A stretch of 64,000 nt of DNA from an uncultured Brevibacillus sp. (GCF_947502445.1 NZ_CANMZW010000024.1:26545-90544); one strand, 5' to 3'; shown: positions 42,959 through 51,624, numbered from the stretch's first letter. Notes: generated by a model not told the origin, from the letters alone. A program made the numbers and translations.

Positions 42959-43801
42959 TTAGAAGTCAAAGTTATCCGGATCTGGACCTACACGGTGATT
43001 TTCGTTCAGGGCATCAATTTTCTCCATGTCTTCGGCTGTCAGCTCGAAGTTAAATACATCGGCGTTTTCCTGGATTCGGTGTTCCTTGGTTGATTTTGGA
43101 ATCGTTACGATACCGTGCTGCAGGTCCCAACGCAGGATGACCTGGGCGATCGATTTTCCATGACGCTCTGCGATTTCTTGGAGCACCGGGTTGTCCAAAA
43201 GCTGCCCTTGCATCAGTGGAGACCATGCCTCAACTTGAATACCTTCTTGCTTACAAAAATCGCGAATCTCTTTTTGCGTCAGGCGTGGGTGAAGTTCGAC
43301 CTGATTGATCATCGGCTTGATCTCGGCATCCTGCATCAAGTTTTGCAAGTGATGGATTTGGAAGTTGCTTACGCCGATTGCTTTTACTTTGCCTTCTTTA
43401 TATAGCTGTTCCAGAGCGCGCCATGCATCCTTGTATTTCCCTGCTACCGGCCAGTGAATCAGGTACAGGTCAAGGTAGTCGAGGCCGAGCTTTTTCAGAC
43501 TGAGATCAAAAGCAGCCAGTGTGGACTCATAGCCGAGGTCGGCATTCCATACTTTTGAAGTCACAAACAGCTCTTCTCTGCTGATTCCCGTTTCCTTCAG
43601 ACCTTGGGCAATTCCTTGGCCCACTCCTTCTTCGTTACCGTAGATCGCCGCTGTATCAATGCTTCTGTAACCATTTCTGATCGCTGCCTGTACAGCATTA
43701 ACCAGCTCTGGTCCTTCTTCTACTTTAAATACGCCAAGTCCAAACCACGGCATTTTTACACCGTTATTCAATGTAGTTGTTGCTTGCAAATGTGTTGTCA
43801 T
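42959..43801 (-). CDS. ytbE: Aldo/keto reductase (YtbE-like)
   Basis: The 280-residue TIM-barrel reductase has the AKR tetrad in SIDTAAIYGNEEG (Asp, Tyr), FVTSKVWN (Lys) and YLIHWP (His). The substrate-binding block is AIGVSNFQIHHL, and the C-terminal NADPH site contains IPKSTKEHRIQENADVF. It resembles the B. subtilis YtbE/YvgN group, which reduces glyoxal, methylglyoxal and aldehydes. The gene follows the MFS gene by 31 bp and faces the divergent HxlR gene beyond it, the same set as B. subtilis ytcD-ytbD-ytbE. Confidence 0.88.
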   Translation of the reverse strand: MTTHLQATTTLNNGVKMPWFGLGVFKVEEGPELVNAVQAAIRNGYRSIDTAAIYGNEEGVGQGIAQGLKETGISREELFVTSKVWNADLGYESTLAAFDLSLKKLGLDYLDLYLIHWPVAGKYKDAWRALEQLYKEGKVKAIGVSNFQIHHLQNLMQDAEIKPMINQVELHPRLTQKEIRDFCKQEGIQVEAWSPLMQGQLLDNPVLQEIAERHGKSIAQVILRWDLQHGIVTIPKSTKEHRIQENADVFNFELTAEDMEKIDALNENHRVGPDPDNFDF

Positions 43802-43832
43802 GATAGTTGTACCTCCTGTTTATTGTTTAAGC

Positions 43833-45014
43833 TTACTTTAAGCTTTTTTGCTCAAGCAGTTGACTCCACCCTGTAAGGATAACCGCTCCCGTCACCATCA
43901 ATCCTCCAATCCATGTCGTATGGATCAGACCGATCGAATCTGTGATGATTCCACCCAGATAAGCACCGATTGCGATACCAGCGTTGAAAGCGGCAATGTT
44001 AACAGCGGAAGCTACATCCTTTGCGCTTGGTACGTAGCGTTCAGCCAAAATTACGACGTATACCTGCAAACCAGGCACGTTCATAAAAGCCATAAGCCCC
44101 ATAAACATAATCGTGATCAAACCGGCAATCGGGAATGGCGCTGTAAAATATAGGATGAACAGGACGAGAGCATGTACGATAAACATACGAAACAATGCAG
44201 ACAACGGATTTTTATTGGCGACCTTCCCTCCAATCACATTACCGATCGCAATTGCGATCCCGTATACGAGCAGAATGACTGCGATTGCTCCACCAGAAAA
44301 GCCGGTGATACTCTCAAGCATTGGGGACAAATAAGTAAAGACGACAAACGTCCCGCCATATCCCAGCGCAGTAATAAGGAACATGAGAACTAGACGGCCA
44401 TTTGTTACCAATTTCAGCTGATCGCGGAGTGTAGTTCGCACACCTTTTTGCAAACGGCTAGGAATGAGTATGCTATTGGCAAAGAGGGCAATCAAACCAA
44501 CAACAGCAATGGCGACAAAGGCGAACCGCCAGCCAACCTGCTGACCCAAATACGTTCCCAGCGGCACACCTGTTACTGTGGCAACTGTCAGTCCTGTAAA
44601 CATCATGGAAATGGCACTCGCTCGCCGATTCTCAGGCACCAAATCCGCTGCAATCGTGGAGCCGATCGACATGAAAATCCCGTGGGACAGCGCCGATACG
44701 ATCCTCCCCACAAGCAGCACGCCGATACTCGTCGACGCTGCAGCGATACTGTTTCCGATAATGAAAACAATCATGATCCAGAGCAGCAAATGCTTGCGTG
44801 ATACTCTGGACGTTACTGCGGTGAGAACTGGTGCTCCAAATGTAACTCCCAATGCATATAAAGTAACGGTCAATGCTGCTGTAGTGACCGGAATCTGCAA
44901 ATCATTAGCGATCAGTGGCAGCAGACCCACGCTGATAAATTCGGTCGTTCCGATAGCGAAAGCACTCACTGCCAAAGCGAACAGTGCCAATGTGCTTCGA
45001 TTTGTTTCCTTCAC
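43833..45014 (-). CDS. ytbD: MFS efflux transporter (YtbD/AraJ-like)
   Basis: This 393-residue 12-helix protein begins LALFALAVSAFAIGTTEFISVGLLPLIA, the hallmark of the AraJ/SotB/chloramphenicol-resistance branch of DHA1. GRIVSALSHGIFMSIGSTIA is motif B-like. The start is GTG 45014 after GGGGGAGGAG. It probably exports an electrophile or drug that the co-encoded reductase detoxifies, under control of the divergent HxlR protein. Confidence 0.85.
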   Translation of the reverse strand: MKETNRSTLALFALAVSAFAIGTTEFISVGLLPLIANDLQIPVTTAALTVTLYALGVTFGAPVLTAVTSRVSRKHLLLWIMIVFIIGNSIAAASTSIGVLLVGRIVSALSHGIFMSIGSTIAADLVPENRRASAISMMFTGLTVATVTGVPLGTYLGQQVGWRFAFVAIAVVGLIALFANSILIPSRLQKGVRTTLRDQLKLVTNGRLVLMFLITALGYGGTFVVFTYLSPMLESITGFSGGAIAVILLVYGIAIAIGNVIGGKVANKNPLSALFRMFIVHALVLFILYFTAPFPIAGLITIMFMGLMAFMNVPGLQVYVVILAERYVPSAKDVASAVNIAAFNAGIAIGAYLGGIITDSIGLIHTTWIGGLMVTGAVILTGWSQLLEQKSLK

Positions 45015-45106
45015 GAGGTATCTCCTCCCCCTTCATTAATTTGAGTATGGTGTTGACCAGCTGGCAAATGCTATTATGGATGATAGGGTAGATGTTGAAA
45101 AGTACA

Positions 45107-45161
45107 CACTTTGAAGTGCCCTAGATACCAAAAAGTAATATAGGCACTTTTTAGTGCCTAT
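45107..45161. promoter_or_regulatory. Two related palindromes in the ytbD-ytcD intergenic region
   Basis: Box 1 contains CACTTTGAAGTG (45107-45118). Box 2 is ATAGGCACT-TTTT-AGTGCCTAT (45140-45161), a perfect 9+9 dyad. Both share CACTTT...AGTGCC and lie about 35 bp apart between the divergent genes. They are candidate sites for the HxlR-type regulator YtcD. Confidence 0.6.
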
Positions 45162-45178
45162 TGAAAGAAGGAGCGATC

Positions 45179-45553
45179 ATGGAGAAAAAGAAGTACAATA
45201 TTTCCGTGGAAGCCACACTGGAGGTTATCGGTGGCAAGTGGAAATGCGTGATATTGTGTCATCTGACCCGCGGGGAAAAGCGCACGAACGAATTAAAGCG
45301 GCTCATGCCCGGAATCACGCAAAAAATGCTGACTCAGCAGCTCCGCGAGTTAGAGGATGACGGAATCATTAATCGGATCGTCCACCATCAGGTACCGCCC
45401 AAAGTGATATACGAGCTAAGTGAGTATGGCTGGAGCCTCAAAGGCATATTAGACACACTGTGCGCTTGGGGAGAACGGCATATCATTCGCGTCTACGGTG
45501 ACACCACTGATATGCTTGAGGACAGCATCCTCAATCAGAAACAGACCACATAA
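45179..45553 (+). CDS. ytcD: HxlR-family regulator (YtcD-like)
   Basis: The start is ATG 45179, just after GAAGGAG; a TTG 18 bp earlier falls inside palindrome box 2. The 124-residue winged helix shows YNISVEATLEVIGGKWKCVI with a cysteine in the usual sensor position. Then come LKRLMPGITQKMLTQQLRELE (recognition helix) and VPPKVIYELSEYGWSL (wing). HxlR proteins often use the N-terminal Cys to sense electrophiles or disulfide stress. The neighbours are its probable targets. Confidence 0.9.
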   Translation: MEKKKYNISVEATLEVIGGKWKCVILCHLTRGEKRTNELKRLMPGITQKMLTQQLRELEDDGIINRIVHHQVPPKVIYELSEYGWSLKGILDTLCAWGERHIIRVYGDTTDMLEDSILNQKQTT

Positions 45554-45575
45554 ACTAGCTTTCCCTTTTCCAATG

Positions 45576-45618
45576 AAAAAAGCCGATTCCCTGTAAGTTA
45601 CGGGCGTCGGCTTGTTTA
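45576..45618 (+). terminator. Terminator of ytcD
   Basis: AAAAAGCCGA and TCGGCTTGTTT enclose a second small stem (CCCTGTAA/TTACGGG). It lies about 25 bp after the stop. Confidence 0.75.
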
Positions 45619-45652
45619 TACTCCATCGATACTGGTGGATGAAGGAAATGCG

Positions 45653-46030
45653 CTATACAAAAAGACTGATGAGATTACCGTCAGGGTCTTTGACAATGGC
45701 ATAGCGCTGCCCCCAAACTGCATCCCATGGCTCTCGGTGGCCTTCATATCCATGTGAAGTGAGCTTTGCATACAATTCGTTCAATGAGTTGGCGTCATCG
45801 CAGGCAAAAGCAAGCTCGATGCGATGACCGGTTGCTTCCTCCCAGCCTCCATACACGCTTTTGGCAATCTCAATCGTATCAAACGCCAAACGAACACCGT
45901 CTCCGGCCACCTCTACATGATGGTCCTCATTTGCACTCGCTGGAATTTCCAGACCAAGCAGTCGATAAAAATCCAATGCCCTTTTCATGTCAGAAACAAC
46001 GATACCGACCATATCCAGCTTTACTCCCAT
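45653..46030 (-). CDS. VOC-superfamily (glyoxalase-like) protein
   Basis: The 125-residue protein has two beta-alpha-beta-beta-beta units: DMVGIVVSDMKRALDFYRLLGLE and RIELAFACDDANSLNELYAKL, ending in the metal-ligand-like YAIVKDPDGNLISLF. Such small VOC proteins are glyoxalases, dioxygenases or antibiotic-binding proteins. No signature residue here decides among them. Cytosolic and monocistronic. Confidence 0.85.
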   Translation of the reverse strand: MGVKLDMVGIVVSDMKRALDFYRLLGLEIPASANEDHHVEVAGDGVRLAFDTIEIAKSVYGGWEEATGHRIELAFACDDANSLNELYAKLTSHGYEGHREPWDAVWGQRYAIVKDPDGNLISLFV

Positions 46031-46069
46031 AGCTTGTCACTCCTGTTCATTCATACTATTCGTCCAGCT

Positions 46070-46426
46070 CTACACCATGATTTCCTGCTGCACACGTTTG
46101 GGAAGCTTTTGCAAAACAAGCGTATAGGAATGTTCTACCAGCTTTTCCCACAGCTCCTCGGGAATATCCGCATCAAAATAGAGAGAATTCCAATGAGTTT
46201 TGTTCATATGGTACCCCGGAACAATTCCCTCATAGATTTCTCGCAGCTCATCTGCACGAGCCGGGTCGCATTTTAGTGTGAGGATCTGCATCCCTTTTCT
46301 GTCATCACCAATCATCGCAAACATTTTGCCGCCAATGTGATATCGGTCTGCTTCCCAATCCATCTGATAATCATGAGTCGCTCCCTTTTGTTTCCGGCAC
46401 AGTGCATCTACTGTCTGTTTGTCCAC
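46070..46426 (-). CDS. MmcQ/YjbR-like protein
   Basis: The start is GTG 46426, 7 nt after AAGGAG. The upstream extension has no ribosome site. The 118-residue protein has a CyaY-like fold: KGATHDYQMDWEADRYHIGGKMFAMIG, then LTLKCDPARADELREIYEGIVPGYHMNKTHWNSLYFD and a final helix. The DNA-binding label of this family is weakly supported. It follows the AraC gene by about 80 bp and may be cotranscribed. Confidence 0.82.
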   Translation of the reverse strand: MDKQTVDALCRKQKGATHDYQMDWEADRYHIGGKMFAMIGDDRKGMQILTLKCDPARADELREIYEGIVPGYHMNKTHWNSLYFDADIPEELWEKLVEHSYTLVLQKLPKRVQQEIMV

Positions 46427-46507
46427 GGCGATTCTCCTTCCGACTTTAGGATACCAAGTATTCTTGTTCGCGAATTGTAAAAAACGGACATGTTGTACAT
46501 GCAACCA

Positions 46508-47338
46508 TCACTTTGGTTCATCCGCAGAAAAAATACGACGCGGGGACATGCCATAGTACGCTTTAAAATTTTTGATGACATGGGATTGATCATAATAGCC
46601 GTATTGGAGTGCTACATCTGTAAAGGTGGCTTGCGTGCCTCTGACCAATTCCTGCAAAAAGCTCTGGAATTGAATGATCCGAATGAGCTCTTTTGGGCTG
46701 ACTCCCAGCTCGTTTTGAAAAACTCTGCGCAGATTCCTTTCACTGTAGTTCACTTTTTCAGCCAAGGCACCAATCGGCATACTGCCACCACATGCATAGA
46801 TGTATTGCATGCTTGTCTCAAGTAAGCCTTCGGATCGAATGGGACTTGCCACCAAGTATCGAATCAGACTCTCTTCAATCAGCGCGATTCTATCAGTGAT
46901 TGCAGTCACTTCCGCTAAACGCTCGACCACTCTTCGCGCTTCCATCCCCCATAAATCCTCCAAATACACGCGGTAGCCATTTATCGACGAGATTGGATAA
47001 CGTAAAAAATAATGGGCCATCTCCGAATACAAACGGATTCCGAATATCGATTGGTGACCCACTATAGGCATGAGCTCAAAGGTCCTCATCAACCCAGTAA
47101 CAAACGCACCCTCCGAAGAGGAGGAGGTCTTCAGGTCAAAAATGATGTCTACACAGCCATCCGGAATAACCCGATTCCACTGCTGCCGATCGATTGCACC
47201 GGTTTCCGAGGTCCAGTAGCAGGCTACATATTTTTCCAAACTTTTGCAAGGGGCGTATTCGCGATAATAGGCAGAAATTGGACTTTTTTGTAAAACAGGC
47301 GGTTGTACAGGACGAAAAGATCGCATCTGGTTTCGCAT
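46508..47338 (-). CDS. AraC-family transcriptional regulator
   Basis: I start at ATG 47338, 7 nt after GGAGG. The 276-residue protein has an N-terminal cupin-like sensor of the type YREYAPCKSLEKYVACYW...VIPDGCVDIIFDL. The C-terminal double HTH contains MPIGALAEKVNYSERNLRRV and FTDVALQYGYYDQSHVIKNFKAYYGMSP. Sensor ligands of this group are mostly unknown. Possible targets are the neighbouring MmcQ gene and its own promoter. Confidence 0.9.
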   Translation of the reverse strand: MRNQMRSFRPVQPPVLQKSPISAYYREYAPCKSLEKYVACYWTSETGAIDRQQWNRVIPDGCVDIIFDLKTSSSSEGAFVTGLMRTFELMPIVGHQSIFGIRLYSEMAHYFLRYPISSINGYRVYLEDLWGMEARRVVERLAEVTAITDRIALIEESLIRYLVASPIRSEGLLETSMQYIYACGGSMPIGALAEKVNYSERNLRRVFQNELGVSPKELIRIIQFQSFLQELVRGTQATFTDVALQYGYYDQSHVIKNFKAYYGMSPRRIFSADEPK

Positions 47339-47454
47339 CCTTTTTCCTCCTCTCTCCTTCCTATTTTCCATAAACCGTCTGACTCCTGCTCACTCTTTGC
47401 CATTTTTACGTATATCATGGGTAGGAATGGACTTTTCGAAGCGAGGTGCATGAA

Positions 47455-48225
47455 TTGATCTCTTCTTCCAAATGGAGCCTGCATCAGTTCTTTTCCAAGA
47501 ACGCGTACATCCGTCCATTTTTGCCCCCCACTTCCCTTTATCAGCCTGCTCTTTTGGGCACTTATCTTGCCAAATACCAAACTGTCTATATCAAGCCTAC
47601 CCGGACGCATATGGGAAAAGGAATCATTCGGGTCTGGAAAACGGACGCTGGCTATCAATTTGTAAAGGAGCGAGGCGAGCCTGAACACGCGAGCTCCCTG
47701 GAGGACTTGCAGAGCAAAATCGCAAAGCAGTGCAGCGAGAAAAACTATATCATTCAGAAAGGGCTAGACCTGGCCCAAATCGATGGACGTCCCTTTGATA
47801 TTCGGGTCATGATGATGCGCAACGGATTAGGCAGATGGCAATACGCCGGGATGCTCGCCAAGGTAGCTGGCTCAGACAGCGTCATTACCAACGTAGCTCG
47901 CGGAGGAGGCTATGCGGTAACGGTCCCACACGCTCTTTTGAAATCAAAAGCGGTAGATGCTTCCAACGTCAAAAGCATCGTCGCGCAATTGATCCAAATC
48001 AGTCATCGTGTCTGTACCCACTTCAAAAAGTATAGACATACTTCTCAGATCGGAGTCGACTTTGCCATTGATAAGCAAGGGAATATTTCGATTATCGAGG
48101 TCAATTACGATTTTCCCTCTCACGCTCTGTTTGCCAAGCTCAAAGACAAAACGTATTTCCGAACGATCAAACGCTTGCACTTGCAATATCGCAATCGGGT
48201 AAAAGCCAAAAAGAAGAAAGTCTGA
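47455..48225 (+). CDS. YheC/YheD-type ATP-grasp (spore coat-associated) protein
   Basis: The start is TTG 47455, 6 nt after GAGGTG; the GTG at 47446 overlaps that site. The 256-residue product has the ATP-grasp pattern of YheC/D proteins: VYIKPTRTHMGKGIIRV, YIIQKGLDLAQIDGRPFDIRVMM with the family DIR motif, and IGVDFAIDKQGNISIIEVN carrying metal-binding E and N. YheC/D proteins associate with the endospore coat in Bacillus. The ligated substrate is unknown. Confidence 0.88.
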   Translation: MISSSKWSLHQFFSKNAYIRPFLPPTSLYQPALLGTYLAKYQTVYIKPTRTHMGKGIIRVWKTDAGYQFVKERGEPEHASSLEDLQSKIAKQCSEKNYIIQKGLDLAQIDGRPFDIRVMMMRNGLGRWQYAGMLAKVAGSDSVITNVARGGGYAVTVPHALLKSKAVDASNVKSIVAQLIQISHRVCTHFKKYRHTSQIGVDFAIDKQGNISIIEVNYDFPSHALFAKLKDKTYFRTIKRLHLQYRNRVKAKKKKV

Positions 48226-48257
48226 TCTCAACTTTTTGCACAACCTCTTATACAAAC

Positions 48258-48304
48258 AAAAGGGATAGAGAGGTCAGTTGTCAGCTCCGTCTCTATCCCT
48301 TTTA
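48258..48304. terminator. Bidirectional terminator between convergent genes
   Basis: AAAAGGGATAGAGA and TCTCTATCCCTTTT form a 14-bp stem around an 18-nt loop. It serves both the YheC/D gene and the DUF2277 gene. Confidence 0.88.
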
Positions 48305-48318
48305 GGGTTGGTTTATAG

Positions 48319-48594
48319 TTATGATTGTGTCCCAAATCGTTTTGCATTTCTGGCACGCGCACGCTCCATCTCGATTTCGCGATTTTTTGGCTCTGCGTTG
48401 GAAACAAGCGAATCGAGCAATTTTTGCGCAGCCACAGTTACTTCTTCTACTGCCCGTTCAAAAGCGGCTTCATTTGCCTTTGAAGGCTTTTGGAAGCCCG
48501 ATAGCTTTCTCACAAACTGAAGCGCTGCTGCCTGAACCTCGTCTTCTGTTGCTGGCGGATCAAAGTTGAACAATGTTTTGATGTTTCGGCACAT
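48319..48594 (-). CDS. DUF2277 protein
   Basis: The 91-residue protein starts MCRNIKTLFNFDPPATEDEV, with QFVRKLSGFQKPSKANEAAF following: the defining sequence of DUF2277. The C-terminus is a charged helix. Members are short cytosolic proteins of unknown role. It lies 5 bp after the CPBP gene and probably shares its transcript. Confidence 0.9.
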   Translation of the reverse strand: MCRNIKTLFNFDPPATEDEVQAAALQFVRKLSGFQKPSKANEAAFERAVEEVTVAAQKLLDSLVSNAEPKNREIEMERARARNAKRFGTQS

Positions 48595-48598
48595 AAGT

Positions 48599-49114
48599 TT
48601 ACTCCTTTCGGCTATTTGTCATGTATACTTCCTCTTGTGGATGAGCCCTTTTTGATTTTTCAAAGCCATACCAGATGATGTGAAACAGTATGTGAAAAAT
48701 CATAGCGGATAACAAGTCACTTTTCCAGAACAACCACCCGCAACAAATACCAACAAAGACATTGGCCCTGATCGCATACGTAAGTAAGGACGGAGTCAGC
48801 TTTCCGACGGTTTGTTTGGCACCTGGCAGGTGAATCGAGGCGAACAGCAGAGAGGAAATCACGATCGCCAGCCAGTACACCAAATTCACATCACTGATTG
48901 CCAACCACTTGTTCATGCTCCAAACGAGAATGCTCATGAGTCCCCAGCGGAAGATCAGCTCTTCGACGATCCCACCATATAAAACCCTCGTATCAAATCC
49001 TACATTTTGTCTTGCCCGATCAATCTTTGCCATCACGTTTTTTTCATCAATCCATGCTCCATCTCCCCTTATCCAACGCGTTACCAGGCTCTCGCTATTT
49101 CGATTTTTCCGCAA
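48599..49114 (-). CDS. CPBP-family intramembrane metalloprotease, short form
   Basis: The frame opens with TTG 49114 and encodes 171 residues. CPBP motifs are intact: motif 1 EELIFRWG, motif 2 FASIHLPG, motif 3 HILFH. The usual three to four N-terminal membrane helices are missing. The first 30 residues are polar, so the gene is either a real short form or a 5'-truncated one. No good ribosome site precedes the TTG. The upstream small gene overlaps it by 20 bp, so reinitiation is possible. Confidence 0.65.
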   Translation of the reverse strand: MRKNRNSESLVTRWIRGDGAWIDEKNVMAKIDRARQNVGFDTRVLYGGIVEELIFRWGLMSILVWSMNKWLAISDVNLVYWLAIVISSLLFASIHLPGAKQTVGKLTPSLLTYAIRANVFVGICCGWLFWKSDLLSAMIFHILFHIIWYGFEKSKRAHPQEEVYMTNSRKE

Positions 49115-49232
49115 GTATCAAGTCATGCAGTCTATTCGTGAATCGCTGAAAATGGATCATTTCTTCTTCTTCCAGTTTGGAAAAGTATTTTTCAATGACG
49201 ACATCGTCGATAGCCTCGATAAGTGATGCCAT
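49095..49232 (-). CDS. Small 45-residue acidic helical protein
   Basis: ATG 49232 follows GGGAGGTGGGG by 9 nt. The product begins MASLIEAIDDVVIEKYFSKL and continues EEEEMIHFQRFTNRLHDLIL. It is wholly helical with an acidic middle. It overlaps the start of the CPBP frame by 20 bp and is the only well-initiated frame here. I do not recognise it; it may be a leader peptide that couples translation to the protease, or an independent small protein. Confidence 0.55.
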   Translation of the reverse strand: MASLIEAIDDVVIEKYFSKLEEEEMIHFQRFTNRLHDLILAEKSK

Positions 49233-49265
49233 GATTGTTTACCCCACCTCCCGCACTCCCTGAAT

Positions 49266-49313
49266 AAAAAAAGTGGGTGACTATGCCAAACTCCACATAG
49301 TACCCACTCAAAA
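49266..49313 (-). terminator. Terminator of mscL
   Basis: Minus strand AGTGGGT-CTATG pairs with CATAG-CCCACT and is followed by a run of seven U, 24 bp after the mscL stop. Confidence 0.8.
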
Positions 49314-49336
49314 TCACTTATGTCGCAAAAATGATG

Positions 49337-49801
49337 CTAGCTGTGCGCAGGCTCTGTTCCTTTTGCCTCGAGCATCGACGTACAATTCGGGCAACGAGTC
49401 GCTTTAATCGGAATAGACGTAATGCAGTGCGGGCACTCCTTGGTTGTTTCAGGAGCTTTAACCACTTCTTGCTTGCGCTTGAAACGATTCAACTGCTTGA
49501 TCACGATGAAAATTGAAAACGCAATAATGATAAAATCGATCACGCTATTGAGAAAAAGGCCATAGTTCAGAGTAGCTACACCACTCTTTCTTGCTTCCTC
49601 TAGCGTATTGAAGTGTGCTCCGTTTAAGCTAATATACAGATTGGTAAAATCCACTTTACCTAAAAGTAGCCCGATCAATGGGGTAATAATGTCATTAACC
49701 AAGGACGTCACGATCTTACCAAAAGCAGCCCCGATGACAACCCCGACTGCGAGGTCCATTACATTTCCTTTTAAGGCAAACTCTTTAAATTCTTTTAACA
49801 C
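49337..49801 (-). CDS. mscL: MscL large-conductance mechanosensitive channel with C-terminal zinc ribbon
   Basis: The 154-residue protein has FKEFALKGNVMDLAVGVVIGAAFGKIVTSLVNDIITP (N-terminal helix and TM1 pore), the extracellular loop, and TM2 NSVIDFIIIAFSIFIVIKQL. The cytoplasmic helix is followed by an extension with two CxxC knuckles, Cys123/Cys126 and Cys137/Cys140 (CPHC...CPNC). Classical MscL is about 130-136 residues without cysteines there. The pentamer would carry five ribbons below the pore. It opens under hypo-osmotic shock. Monocistronic. Confidence 0.92.
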   Translation of the reverse strand: MLKEFKEFALKGNVMDLAVGVVIGAAFGKIVTSLVNDIITPLIGLLLGKVDFTNLYISLNGAHFNTLEEARKSGVATLNYGLFLNSVIDFIIIAFSIFIVIKQLNRFKRKQEVVKAPETTKECPHCITSIPIKATRCPNCTSMLEAKGTEPAHS

Positions 49802-49816
49802 AGCAAATCCCTCCTG

Positions 49817-50746
49817 TTAATCCATTACATATTGCAAAAAGTGACTGACAAACCTCTCTGAATCTACTTCCAAGCACACCTCTACATTTGGTGCTTTCTC
49901 AGGCTGTGCACGTCTGTCTCCAATCGTGCGGGCATCGCTTGGTCCACCAGATGTATCTACCTCCACATGCATCGGGACAGTACGCACAAAAGTCGGATCG
50001 ATCACGACACCAACTGCCAGCGGATCATGCAGTCCACAGCCGCGAACATTTCCGACCGTAACATACGCATCCATATAGACATCGCACATGTCGGCAAAGA
50101 AATGGCTGAGCTTTGTATCACGCGCTCTCCACTGCGCCAAATGCTCACGCGTAAGCAGTGTCTGCATCGTTACATCCAATCCGACGAGGGTGAGTGGTAT
50201 GCCTGATTGAAAAATATACGAAGCAGCTTCTGGATCGGCGCAAATATTGGCTTCTGCTACTGGTGTGCGATTGCCCGGCACCGTAACGGCTCCGCCCATG
50301 ACGACAACCCTCTCCACCAATGAAACGATTTCTGGCGCAGCCATGATGGCCAAAGCCAGATTGGTCATGCTGCCGACGGTAACGAGCGTGATTTCATGCG
50401 GATTTTCCTTGATCGTAGAAATCAGAAACTGCACGGCACTCTGGGACTGCACTGATGCAACAGGAGCAGGCAATACTACATTACCCAATCCATTCTCACC
50501 ATGAAACAGTCTGGCTTTGGCTGTGACTTCGCGTACAAGCGGCTTGGCGGCACCCTGGTAAACGGGAATATCTGCAGCCCCGATCAACTCAAGCACTTGC
50601 AGCGTATTACGCGTCGCTTCCTCCACAGTAATATTGCCGAATGTCGTAGTGACACCGACAACGTCAATATCAGGCGAATGAACAGCATACGAAATCGCCA
50701 TCGCATCATCAATACCAGTATCCACGTCTATGATGACTTTTTTCAT
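49817..50746 (-). CDS. Inosine-uridine-type nucleoside hydrolase
   Basis: The 309-residue enzyme starts at ATG 50746, overlapping the previous stop as ATGA. It carries the calcium motif DVDTGIDD (Asp7, Asp9, Asp13, Asp14), VMGGAVTVPGNRTPVAEANICADPEAA and the distal LHDP His-Asp pair, all expected for active nucleoside N-ribohydrolases. It splits nucleosides to base and ribose. It is coupled to the degenerate paralogue encoded first in the operon. Confidence 0.92.
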   Translation of the reverse strand: MKKVIIDVDTGIDDAMAISYAVHSPDIDVVGVTTTFGNITVEEATRNTLQVLELIGAADIPVYQGAAKPLVREVTAKARLFHGENGLGNVVLPAPVASVQSQSAVQFLISTIKENPHEITLVTVGSMTNLALAIMAAPEIVSLVERVVVMGGAVTVPGNRTPVAEANICADPEAASYIFQSGIPLTLVGLDVTMQTLLTREHLAQWRARDTKLSHFFADMCDVYMDAYVTVGNVRGCGLHDPLAVGVVIDPTFVRTVPMHVEVDTSGGPSDARTIGDRRAQPEKAPNVEVCLEVDSERFVSHFLQYVMD

Positions 50747-51624
50747 CGTCTGTTCCCCTCCTGTTCCAATGCCGCCTGCAGCCATAGATACTGCTTTTCT
50801 GTTTCGATACGTACGCAAACATCCGTATCGCGCCCTACACTCGGTTTCGCACGCAGGTCAGCCAAAACCGCTCCTCGGGACAGCGTACTGGTACAATCGA
50901 TCGTCAGCTTCATTTGCTGGGTAGCTACAGCAGACGGATCGAGAGCTGCAACCATCGCTCCCCACGCAGACAACCGCAAATCAGCCGCACCAGGCTGCAA
51001 GTCTGTATTCCCGGCGATATTGATCATACCTGTATTTCTGGCAATCGAAACAACCGCTTGGGCTTGCTCATTTGTCAAAGTCAGAGCATGGGTAGCATCC
51101 AATGGCACCAGGAGGACCGGCAAGCCAGCTGCCAGTACAAAAGAAGCTGCCTCCGGGTCCGCATGCATATTTGCCTCAGCAATCGCAGTTACATCACCAG
51201 GTACACGAATCGCCCCTCCCTGTATGACGATGCGCTTCAACTGTTTTGCGAGCATCGGTTCAGCAGCTGCCGCTTTTGCCAAAGTCGTCAAACGTCCGAG
51301 GACAACAAGCGTCAGCTCCCCCTCTGCTTCTCGTGCTTTTTCCAGCATGAGACGTACACCCGTTGAAGCCTCGTTCACTCTAGCCGTATGTTCAGACAAT
51401 GTCGCAAACAAAGGGCGCTGCTCTCCTGCGACTACAGCAATCTCATATCCAGGCTTTGCCCAATCGATTACTTTTTGCGCCAGGCTGATCCCTCGCCCTG
51501 CATAGGTGTCACTGCAAATGACCCCAACGACCTTGGTATCAGGAGCTTGCAGTGCATACGCCAAGGCGATAGTATGATCGATTCCCCCACAAAAATCAAT
51601 GAGCAATTGCTGTTTTTGAGCCAA
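50743..51624 (-). CDS. Nucleoside hydrolase-fold protein lacking catalytic residues
   Basis: The start is TTG 51624 after GAGGTGAG; a GTG three codons earlier is also possible. The 293-residue protein aligns end to end with its downstream partner (IQGGAIRVPGDVTAIAEANMHADPEAA). The DxDxxxDD motif is DFCGGIDH, losing the second and fourth Asp. The LHDP His-Asp pair has become LSAW. Calcium binding and leaving-group activation should be lost. I infer a pseudoenzyme, perhaps a heteromeric partner or nucleoside sensor. Confidence 0.8.
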   Translation of the reverse strand: MAQKQQLLIDFCGGIDHTIALAYALQAPDTKVVGVICSDTYAGRGISLAQKVIDWAKPGYEIAVVAGEQRPLFATLSEHTARVNEASTGVRLMLEKAREAEGELTLVVLGRLTTLAKAAAAEPMLAKQLKRIVIQGGAIRVPGDVTAIAEANMHADPEAASFVLAAGLPVLLVPLDATHALTLTNEQAQAVVSIARNTGMINIAGNTDLQPGAADLRLSAWGAMVAALDPSAVATQQMKLTIDCTSTLSRGAVLADLRAKPSVGRDTDVCVRIETEKQYLWLQAALEQEGNRR

